This document shows positions 51,192 to 58,804 of a DNA stretch of 64,000 nucleotides, piece after piece. Both the position numbers and the translations under genes were made by a program. Location: NCBI GenBank assembly GCA_002898315.1, contig BEHV01000001.1, positions 1 to 64,000 of the forward strand. The letters run 5' to 3'. The first letter of the stretch is position 1. Each line of letters begins with the position of its first letter. Under the pieces are notes generated by a model. That model ran no database searches, was not told the origin of the DNA, and worked only from the letters and a program-made list of their open reading frames with translations. Source of the DNA: a bacterium HR19. Lineage in GTDB: Bacteria; Calescibacteriota; Calescibacteriia; Calescibacteriales; Calescibacteriaceae.

Positions 51192-53282
51192 TCAAATAAA
51201 CTCTGGGATTCTCATTATATCTACAACGGGAATTATCTCTTTCGTTCCGTCTTCTCCTATTTCTTCAACAACCGCCGAGATACCTCGGAGCATAAGAATA
51301 TCTTCATCAAAATTCTTCATAACCGAATCCTTTATATCTACTATCTCTTCAACTACAAGTCCGACCTCTGAGTACTTTCCTTCTCCCGCTTCAACTATAA
51401 GAATAAAGAATTTATCTGGCAAATTTCCTTTTTCTCTCCCGAAAATCTCATCAACAGTAATAAGTGGATACTCTCTTCCACCGAGTTGAGCTATTTCTCT
51501 TCCCTGAATAGTCCGTATAGATATATCTTTGCTTTCTGGAAAGACCTCTGTTTTGAGTATAGGAGAGAGAGGCAGAGCAAATTTTTCTCCTTTCCATTTG
51601 AAAATGACAACTTCAACGACTATTTTTGTTGTAGGTATGATTATTGTGAAAGTTGTCCCCTCACCTACTGCTGATTTGACCAATACTTTTCCTTTCATGC
51701 TCTCTTCTATTTCTTTTTTCACCTCATATAGTCCTGCTCCTCTTCCTGCTCCCTCATCTGCCTGATTTTTTGTAGAAAATCCCGGCAAGAAAAGAATCTG
51801 ATATATTTTTTCTTCTATCCATGAGCCGTCTGGTCTTTTGAAATCAAGTTCTGTTTCTCCAAGATTAAAATGTGAAGCGAGCTGTGGGAATTCTTTTCTC
51901 CACGCAAAGTATCTTTCAAGGACTTTTTCTGGGATTATACCTTTGCCGTCATCTGTTATATCTATTGATATAAACTCGCCCTTTCTTTGAACTCTTATTT
52001 TTATTTCTCCTTGGGGTTTCTTACCTGCTCTTATTCTTTCTTCTGGGGGTTCTATTCCGTGAGAAACCGCGTTGCGAGCAATATGAAGGAGAGCAGTTCT
52101 CAACCTTCTTCCTATCTCCGCATCAATCGTAAGATTCTCTCCTTCTCTTATAACAACCACTTCTTTTCCGAGCTGTCGCGCAGTGGTGAGAATCGTTCTT
52201 TCTATCATCTTCAATATATCTTCAATCGGTCCCATACGAACATCAAGCACTATATCTTGAAGTTCTCTTATTTTTCTTCCCATTTCAGATATGTTATCTC
52301 TTATTCTCTGGGCAATTTCTTGGTTGCCGACCAAATTCATAAATTTCTCCATTGAAGATTGAATTGCATTTTTGACTATCACCATATCTCCTATGATGTT
52401 CATTATTTTCTCAACTTCTGATATTTCTATTTTCAGAGAAACCTTCTGCTGTTGTGATAAATCAACCTGGTGAGTTTTCTGCGCTCCTCTCCATAAATTT
52501 TGAAGCTTTATTATTTTTTCAAGTTCTTTAATATCAGGGTTATCTTTGACAGGAGAAATAATGAAATTAACTACGACAAAATCTCCTTCTATTTTCATTA
52601 TGGTTGATATTATCTCAAATCCGAGTTCTCTTATCTTTTCCATTGTATCTCGGCCTTTCTTATCAAAATCTTCTTCAAATGATAATTTTAAAAAACCAAG
52701 GTATATATCTTTTCCTTTTTCTATGCTGTTTTTCAGCTGGAGAAGTTCTGAATCAGAAAGTTCGTTCAAGAGCTGTTCGTCTTTTATTCTCTCAAGAACA
52801 TACGACCTTACATCTTTTTTATCGTCTTCAATTTCTTTCGCAATTGCTCTTTTCCGCTCACTTTGTGATTCCGCAACCGACTTACGAGAAACCTGCGAAT
52901 CTGTATAATCTGCCCTCAAAATACTCTCAACATCAAACCGAATGTTTTCATCTGATGGAGATTCTTGATGTGAAAGAGCTGAAATAAAATTTTTCAGGTT
53001 CTGCGCTATATCTATCATTTTGAGAATCATATCGTAGCTGAGCTCAATTTTTCCGTCCCTCACGCCTACGAGAATATCTTCAACTTTATGTGCTATATCT
53101 CCTATTTTCATAAAGCCAACACTATACGAGCTCCCTTTTATTGTGTGAAATCTTCTCATAAGCTCATTTATTACATCGATAGAATGCTGATATGGGTCTG
53201 ACCGAAGAACATCAAGATTGTCTAAAATCTGGTCTATAAGCTCCTCGGTCTCATTAAAGTAAATCCTTAAAAGGTCATTCAT
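51192..53282 (-). CDS. cheA: Chemotaxis histidine kinase CheA
   Basis: 696 residues in the CheA order: HPt with phosphoacceptor His46 in RRFHTIKGSSYSVGF, a linker and weak P2 region, dimerisation helices, the ATPase (N box RNAVSHGIEPPEERI, DDGKGI, GAGRGAGLY) and a C-terminal CheW-like domain (KWKGEKFALPLSPI). It phosphorylates CheY in response to receptors; no cheY, cheB, cheR or mcp lies in the window. Confidence 0.95.
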   Translation of the reverse strand: MNDLLRIYFNETEELIDQILDNLDVLRSDPYQHSIDVINELMRRFHTIKGSSYSVGFMKIGDIAHKVEDILVGVRDGKIELSYDMILKMIDIAQNLKNFISALSHQESPSDENIRFDVESILRADYTDSQVSRKSVAESQSERKRAIAKEIEDDKKDVRSYVLERIKDEQLLNELSDSELLQLKNSIEKGKDIYLGFLKLSFEEDFDKKGRDTMEKIRELGFEIISTIMKIEGDFVVVNFIISPVKDNPDIKELEKIIKLQNLWRGAQKTHQVDLSQQQKVSLKIEISEVEKIMNIIGDMVIVKNAIQSSMEKFMNLVGNQEIAQRIRDNISEMGRKIRELQDIVLDVRMGPIEDILKMIERTILTTARQLGKEVVVIREGENLTIDAEIGRRLRTALLHIARNAVSHGIEPPEERIRAGKKPQGEIKIRVQRKGEFISIDITDDGKGIIPEKVLERYFAWRKEFPQLASHFNLGETELDFKRPDGSWIEEKIYQILFLPGFSTKNQADEGAGRGAGLYEVKKEIEESMKGKVLVKSAVGEGTTFTIIIPTTKIVVEVVIFKWKGEKFALPLSPILKTEVFPESKDISIRTIQGREIAQLGGREYPLITVDEIFGREKGNLPDKFFILIVEAGEGKYSEVGLVVEEIVDIKDSVMKNFDEDILMLRGISAVVEEIGEDGTKEIIPVVDIMRIPEFI

Positions 53283-53373
53283 ATATATTAAAAAATTAAT
53301 TCGGAAAGAAATAAGGAAAAAAAAGAGATAAATAAATGAAAATCAAAAGGCATTAAATTATTAAAAAGGCAAT

Positions 53374-53622
53374 ATGCTGTCTGATCTTTTAGAGTTCGCC
53401 CTCTCACTCGCTATCTTTTCTATATCACTTACCACACTTCTGATTTCTGGAAATTTAAACCTACAAAAACAGAGAAAAATTCAAGAAATACTGGGCAAAT
53501 CAGGAGAAAAAATAGAGGTAATTCTCAAAGGTTCATGCTATTTGCCAGAGTATCGGGAAATAACAACCTCAAAAGGTAGCAAATTCCTGTGTGGGAATGG
53601 AGAGGTGAAAGAAAAAAGATAA
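53374..53622 (+). CDS. Pseudopilin-like small membrane protein
   Basis: 82 residues: an N-terminal hydrophobic helix LLEFALSLAIFSISLTTLL, then a charged region with two cysteines. The LLE at 5-7 and SLAIFSI resemble the mature start of type IV pilins and pseudopilins, including the acidic residue, but no leader peptide with Gly cleavage site precedes it. A minor pilin already processed in form, or an unrelated anchor, are both possible. It lies 12 bp before a like-organised gene. Confidence 0.5.
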   Translation: MLSDLLEFALSLAIFSISLTTLLISGNLNLQKQRKIQEILGKSGEKIEVILKGSCYLPEYREITTSKGSKFLCGNGEVKEKR

Positions 53623-53634
53623 GCAAAACCAAAA

Positions 53635-54258
53635 ATGACTGAGATAATAAAAATAACTCTCTTTTCGTCAGTGCTTTTTGCATTCATTTTCCAGATGTCA
53701 GTAATAATAAAAAAATCAAGAGAAACCATAGAAAAAATTAGAGATTCGGAAGAACTATCGTTCGTATCGTATCTTATAAAAGAAGACCTTTCAAAATCTA
53801 TCAACACGATAACTATTGATGACAGAGTTCAAATTTATGGGTTTATGATGTCTCTTTCAGAAGAGAAAAACGATTCTGAATGGGGAATTGTAGGGGAGTG
53901 CAGAGACGGAGTAGCAAGTGTTTTCAACCTCAATCCACAAGGTCAAGTTTTCGTATTGAAAGAAGATAAAACCGTAGAAACCAAAAAAGTCATAATGAAA
54001 CAGAAAGTGGGGACAAAGCTTTTCAAAGTATGGTTTCAAGATTGCGGAGGTTTAGAGGAAGGTAAAGTGATATTTTCAGATTTTTACAGGGTCAGCTGGT
54101 ATTCTGAAAATGGGAAAATATACAGAGAAGTTGAAAGGTATTACGAAGGTAGGTCAGCAAAGTCAAAATTCTTTGTTTCAAAAGGTGTGATAGAAACAGA
54201 AGGTAAAAAGATAGAGATTAGAATAAACTCGTCAAGTTTATCTTTTGAGATACCATAA
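53635..54258 (+). CDS. Putative minor pseudopilin (PilW/GspJ-like)
   Basis: 207 residues: a short front, a hydrophobic helix (TLFSSVLFAFIFQMSVII), a helical neck and a beta-rich globular part with two cysteines, as in minor pseudopilins of type II secretion or type IV pili. No leader peptidase site is present and family recognition is only structural. It forms an operon with the small pilin-like gene upstream. The 3' end faces glyQ. Confidence 0.45.
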   Translation: MTEIIKITLFSSVLFAFIFQMSVIIKKSRETIEKIRDSEELSFVSYLIKEDLSKSINTITIDDRVQIYGFMMSLSEEKNDSEWGIVGECRDGVASVFNLNPQGQVFVLKEDKTVETKKVIMKQKVGTKLFKVWFQDCGGLEEGKVIFSDFYRVSWYSENGKIYREVERYYEGRSAKSKFFVSKGVIETEGKKIEIRINSSSLSFEIP

Positions 54259-54275
54259 GATACATCATCAAAAAT

Positions 54276-55130
54276 TTACTTTTTTGATTTAAGGTATGAG
54301 TTTGCACAGAGTTTCGCTAAATTTCTCACACGTGATATAAGTTCTGCTCTCTTTTCATAGCTTATCACACCACGAGCATCAAGCAAATTGAAAATGTGAG
54401 AACACTTTATACAGTAATCATAAGCTGGTATGTACAAATCATCAGATACAAGGCGGAGACCTTCTCTCTCAAAAATCTCAAAAAGGGAAAAAAGGACTTG
54501 TGGGTCTGACTTTTCAAAGTTGTATATGCTCCACTGCTCTTCCCTTTCTTTATAGAAGTATCCGTATGTTATGTTTCCCCATTGGAGTTCAAAAAGATTA
54601 TCTTTACGGGTGATGAAAAGAGCTATTCTTTCAAGACCATAGGTTATCTCAAAAGAGATAGGGTCAAGGTCTATTCCAGCCATTTGCTGGAAAAAGGTGA
54701 GCTGAGTTATCTCCATGCCATCAAGTCGCGCTTCCCATCCGAGTCCCCATGCTCCAAGTGTTGGAGATTCCCAGTTATCTTCAACAAGTCGGAAATCCCT
54801 TTTTGAAACATCTATTCCGAGGTGAAGTAAGCTTTCTATGTAAAGGTCAATAGAGTTTGGAGGAGCAGGTTTGAGAATAACCTGAAGCTGGAAGTAGTGT
54901 TGAAGTCGCTGTGGATTTTTTCCGTATCTTCCATCTTGTGGTCTGCGAGATGGTTGAACATATGCGACATTCCACGAATCTTTTCCCAAAACACCAAAAA
55001 ATGTGGCAGGATGAAAAGTTCCCGCTCCGACTTCAACATCATATGGCTGAAAGACCGTGCATCCTTTCTGTGCCCAGAAGTTAAGTAGTTTATCTGTGAT
55101 ACGGAAAAAATCTTGTGTTAGCTCATTCAT
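54276..55130 (-). CDS. glyQ: Glycyl-tRNA synthetase alpha subunit
   Basis: 284 residues of the bacterial heterotetrameric type: [26 protein letters not shown], the [25 protein letters not shown] motif and a C-terminal [14 protein letters not shown]-type end. It charges tRNA-Gly with GlyS, whose gene is not in the window. TAAGG lies close upstream. It follows atpB by 11 bp on the same strand, probably in one transcript. Confidence 0.95.
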   Translation of the reverse strand: MNELTQDFFRITDKLLNFWAQKGCTVFQPYDVEVGAGTFHPATFFGVLGKDSWNVAYVQPSRRPQDGRYGKNPQRLQHYFQLQVILKPAPPNSIDLYIESLLHLGIDVSKRDFRLVEDNWESPTLGAWGLGWEARLDGMEITQLTFFQQMAGIDLDPISFEITYGLERIALFITRKDNLFELQWGNITYGYFYKEREEQWSIYNFEKSDPQVLFSLFEIFEREGLRLVSDDLYIPAYDYCIKCSHIFNLLDARGVISYEKRAELISRVRNLAKLCANSYLKSKK

Positions 55131-55141
55131 AATTTACCTTA

Positions 55142-55798
55142 TCAGTGTCCCTCTTCACCAACAGCAAGCGCTATGTAAATCAAAGACAAAATAGAAAAGA
55201 CAAACGCCTGAACAACAGAAACAATCGTCCCCAAAATTAAAAACGCAACTGGGACTACAAGATATGTGAGATGGGTGAAAATTTCAAGAACCGAGTGGTC
55301 TCCTGTCATATTCCCTGCAAGACGAATAGATAAACTCAATATTCTGAAAACATGAGATATAAGCTCTATCGGAAAGTAAAGGAAAGCAACGGGCAAGAAA
55401 GGTCCAAGAAAGTGCTTTATATATCCCAGACCATGCTTTTTGAAACCATAATAGTTGTAGTAGAGGAATACAAAAACAGCAATTCCTAAATTTGTGTTTA
55501 TGTTCATGGTAGGAGGCATAAAACCGGGAATAAGCCCCAAAAGGTTCATAAAGAGTATAAAGAGAAAGAGAGCGGAAATGAAATTTGTATGTTTTTTGAC
55601 TTCTTCTTCTGGCAAAAGAGATTGGGCAAGACCTCTCCAAAATTCAATCACCGCTGAAAAAATCTTTGCCAGAGGAGAATCTTTTTTCCTGATAGCAAAA
55701 AATCCAAGAGTAATCAAGATAAAAAGAGCAAAAAGCTCAAAAATAATATGCTGACGAGAACTATCTACTCCAAAAATTTCCGTCAAAATCGTAGGCAT
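55142..55798 (-). CDS. atpB: F-type ATP synthase subunit a
   Basis: 218-residue membrane protein with about five helices. SLSIRLAGNMTGDHSVL carries the essential arginine of subunit a, and LLGLIPGFMPPTMNINTNLGIAVFVFLYYNYYGFKKHG is typical. It forms the proton half-channels against the c ring. No other atp gene adjoins; TATTAT ends 4 nt before the ATG and no Shine-Dalgarno is seen. Confidence 0.94.
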   Translation of the reverse strand: MPTILTEIFGVDSSRQHIIFELFALFILITLGFFAIRKKDSPLAKIFSAVIEFWRGLAQSLLPEEEVKKHTNFISALFLFILFMNLLGLIPGFMPPTMNINTNLGIAVFVFLYYNYYGFKKHGLGYIKHFLGPFLPVAFLYFPIELISHVFRILSLSIRLAGNMTGDHSVLEIFTHLTYLVVPVAFLILGTIVSVVQAFVFSILSLIYIALAVGEEGH

Positions 55799-55802
55799 AA
55801 TG

Positions 55803-55808
55803 ATAATA
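55803..55808 (-). promoter_or_regulatory. -10-like box before atpB
   Basis: TATTAT on the minus strand, 4 nt before the atpB ATG, without a Shine-Dalgarno. Confidence 0.4.
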
Positions 55809-55937
55809 AACCGTAAAAAATTTCAAAGCAATAAAAATTTTTTCAAGTTTGTTTTCTGTGATTGAAAAAGAGAAAATTTAGGATGATACGAAAACACCAC
55901 AGCAGAAAAGTTGAAAAAACAAGATTTCCCAAAAACT

Positions 55938-58274
55938 TCACTCAGAGATCTCAAAAAAAATTGATAAAGGGATTTTATATCCCAGCAAATTGATAGGGGT
56001 AGCTCTCTTGAAATATCTGCTCTCAAAAATCAAAGCCGATTCAGGGAAGATAGTCCTCAAAATCAACTTACCATCTTCTGACTCTTTTATACTCAAACCT
56101 ATGTTATCTTTTATACTGAGGAGAGAGAACGATTGCGGTAAAGAAGTGGTTCCGGCTTTCCCTTCGGCAATATACAGAGGGAAGTAAAAAGAGTACGATT
56201 CCCTGAAAGAATCAAAATCTCCTGATGTATCATTTTTGACAAGAACTTCTGCGATAAACGGTCCGTCTTCGCTCATATCTCCCGGAGGACCTAAAATATC
56301 GTATTTTTCAAACCTGACATTTCTCCCCAAAAAAACATCAACACTTTTTTCAGAAGTTAATGCAACTCCCTTCCCTCCCTTGAATGACAGTAAAAACGTC
56401 CTCCCATCTTCAAGATATACCTTGAAGAATGTCAGAAAAGGAAGGAAAGCAGGTTTATATATTTTCAGGTTTTCCTGAAACTCTGTTAGTCCTAAATGTG
56501 ATTCTACACGCAAAGAATTTACTCTGCTCTGGAAAGAGAACCTGAGAGTGAGAGAGTGTCCCTCTGGAATTGACTCTGTAAAAGCTTTAACAAATATTGT
56601 TTCTCCTTCCTTCTCAAAAGTTATCTTTACTGGAAATGTTCCAATTTCTGAAAACTCTCCCGGAGGAGTTTCAGAACCTATCCTCCACGCTCCCCCATCA
56701 TCTTTCCATAAGACCGCCTGAACATCAAAATCAAAGGGTTTTTCTATCTTCTGCGGCGGTTTATTAACGAAAGTCAAATCTCGTATTATAAATCCGAAAG
56801 ATGGAATACTTTCTCTTTCAACACCGAGCGGGTTTATAATTATTTTTTGTCCTACCGCCACTTTTTTAGAGAAAAGTTCAAGAATCTGTTTTTCAAGTTC
56901 GCTCAGTTCAGTTTCTATCTCATGGGACAGCGGTTTTGTTTCTTTTTCTTCTGTATCTTTATATGATGTCCCAGCTCCTGAATCGTGATTTGTCAGCATT
57001 GCGATTTTGAGCCAGAGAGCAGACATTTTTTCTCTCAAGGCATTTTCAACATCTGTTTTCTGATTCTGAATTAAGCCGAGTTTTTCTGCCATAACCATCA
57101 TGTTCTCAGAAGATACGAGACGATATATTGAGGAGAAGAGAAGCCTTTTGAGATATGTGCGCGAGCCATAATAACCTGTCCAGTAAGGAGCAAGATGTCC
57201 TTCAAACCTCGGAAGATTATCTTTTTCTCCTTCAACAAGAGATATGAAATCAGAAAAAGAGGCAATCGCAATGTAAGTTCCAGTGATCGGGAAATATCTT
57301 TCGTTCCAGTAATCCACAAATTTTCCAAGTTCCTTTTTTGGTTTTTCAAAATCCCAACCTATGGGTATAAAAACGAACTTTGAATTGGGTTTTACTCGTG
57401 AAAGATAGGATTGAAGTTTTTGAGAAAATGTTTCTTCATCTGCTTTTTCTCCAATACATTCTGAGTCTGGATTAATATAGACCTGAGGTGGTAAATCTAA
57501 CTTGCAGAAAAGGGATGAACCGACGCCATAGAGGTTATGCATAAAGTAGAGAATAACTTCGCCTATTTTTCCTTTCCAGATGACGAGCTGTCCGAGCCGA
57601 AAAAGTTTTTGTCCAGCTGAACCATTTTCAAAATCCGCATCAGTTATGGGTTTTAGATATTTTTCTGTTTTTGTAAAGCCATTTACTCTTGAAAGAGCAA
57701 CAGACCTGAAACCAAGCACGTATAGCAAATCTGGCGTAGATTCTGAGAATCCGAAAGAGTCAGGAATCCACGCATCTTTTGGAATTGACAAACCGGCGAC
57801 TTTGAGCCATTTCCTGCCGCGCATATAATTCCCTATTATTCCCTCTGTTGGAACAACCAGAAAATCGTCTGTACCTATACCTCCTCCCTCTATGATTATC
57901 TTCCTCTTCCTGAGGAAATTTAAAAATCTTTCTCTGAGCTCCGGCTCTCTGGATATGAACTTATCTATCCAGAATATCTCTGCAAAAAATATTTTGTGTT
58001 TTGCATGTTCTTCAATGAAATCAAGGGCAGATGTGAATATATTTTTAACCATTTTCTGGTAGTATTCTTCTGATGTGTATACCCATGAGATATCAAGGTG
58101 GCTTGACTGCCCTAAAATCACAACAGTTCTCGCATCTTTTGGATAATCTATTACTTTTTCATTCTCCACTCTCCCGCCGCAACAGGAGGAAAGTAAAACA
58201 AGCACTGCTATCTTTATTACAAAGCTGAATTTGAGGTTAAAGCTCTTTTCAGTATTCCACGATAATTTTTCCAT
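55938..58274 (-). CDS. GH38 alpha-mannosidase-like lipoprotein
   Basis: 778 residues: a basic start, hydrophobic signal and lipobox LLSSC, then a GH38-type catalytic domain. HLD at 59-61 gives zinc ligands, IPDSFGFS at 170-177 contains the candidate nucleophile Asp172, and NHDSGAGTSYK corresponds to the HHDAITGTS motif. The second half is beta-rich. Most bacterial GH38 enzymes are cytosolic, so a lipid-anchored one is notable. TATAAT ends 7 nt before the ATG. Confidence 0.8.
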   Translation of the reverse strand: MEKLSWNTEKSFNLKFSFVIKIAVLVLLSSCCGGRVENEKVIDYPKDARTVVILGQSSHLDISWVYTSEEYYQKMVKNIFTSALDFIEEHAKHKIFFAEIFWIDKFISREPELRERFLNFLRKRKIIIEGGGIGTDDFLVVPTEGIIGNYMRGRKWLKVAGLSIPKDAWIPDSFGFSESTPDLLYVLGFRSVALSRVNGFTKTEKYLKPITDADFENGSAGQKLFRLGQLVIWKGKIGEVILYFMHNLYGVGSSLFCKLDLPPQVYINPDSECIGEKADEETFSQKLQSYLSRVKPNSKFVFIPIGWDFEKPKKELGKFVDYWNERYFPITGTYIAIASFSDFISLVEGEKDNLPRFEGHLAPYWTGYYGSRTYLKRLLFSSIYRLVSSENMMVMAEKLGLIQNQKTDVENALREKMSALWLKIAMLTNHDSGAGTSYKDTEEKETKPLSHEIETELSELEKQILELFSKKVAVGQKIIINPLGVERESIPSFGFIIRDLTFVNKPPQKIEKPFDFDVQAVLWKDDGGAWRIGSETPPGEFSEIGTFPVKITFEKEGETIFVKAFTESIPEGHSLTLRFSFQSRVNSLRVESHLGLTEFQENLKIYKPAFLPFLTFFKVYLEDGRTFLLSFKGGKGVALTSEKSVDVFLGRNVRFEKYDILGPPGDMSEDGPFIAEVLVKNDTSGDFDSFRESYSFYFPLYIAEGKAGTTSLPQSFSLLSIKDNIGLSIKESEDGKLILRTIFPESALIFESRYFKRATPINLLGYKIPLSIFFEISE

Positions 58275-58281
58275 TTCAAAT

Positions 58282-58287
58282 ATTATA
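58282..58287 (-). promoter_or_regulatory. Consensus -10 box for GH38 lipoprotein gene
   Basis: A perfect TATAAT on the minus strand with a 7-nt gap to the ATG at 58274 and no Shine-Dalgarno. The distance places transcription initiation at the start codon, indicating a leaderless message. Confidence 0.6.
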
Positions 58288-58354
58288 TTATTTTAGTTTT
58301 TATAGTTGCTTTTTAAAGTGTAAATTGGGAAGATTTTGCTAACTGCGATTTTTT

Positions 58355-58702
58355 TTACTGCTGATATGGCGGAGGACAGACCTGAGGAGTTAATCCAGAT
58401 GGCATAGTTTGCGAAAAGGGATAAACCTTCGGGTTGCTATCATCGCAATCTCCGTATGTCATTATAAGTTCATCAGCAGTGTAATATCCTTCCTGTTTTA
58501 CGCAAGATGTTATACCATCTGAGAATTTATCACCGTCAAAATCTTTGTAATAGACCACCGAGCAATCCTTACCGGTGTTTCCATTCTCTTTCACCGCAAT
58601 CTTATCGCATCCAAAAGCGAAAAAAACGATGAGACAAACCGAAATCAAAAGACGAAAATTAATATTTCTCAAATCTGAAAGTATTTTCAAGTGAATAAAC
58701 AC
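58355..58702 (-). CDS. Small lipoprotein with MopE-like metal-binding motif
   Basis: 115 residues from GTG (a TTG at 58672 is possible): signal and lipobox FAFGC, then the motif YYKDFDGDKFSDG ... GDCDDSNPKVYP. This DxDxDxxxD...GDCDDxxPxxxP pattern is the putative metal-binding motif of MopE-type repeats found in deltaproteobacteria and relatives, usually in several copies. Here there is one. It is expected on the periplasmic or outer face. Function unknown. Confidence 0.8.
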   Translation of the reverse strand: MFIHLKILSDLRNINFRLLISVCLIVFFAFGCDKIAVKENGNTGKDCSVVYYKDFDGDKFSDGITSCVKQEGYYTADELIMTYGDCDDSNPKVYPFSQTMPSGLTPQVCPPPYQQ

Positions 58703-58804
58703 AATACCTTATAAAATAAAATTTAAATTCATTTGTTCTATGTTGCACCTTCAACAAAACTTATAAAAACAAAAATCAAAAAGAAAAATTTTAAAATTTA
58801 AGAT

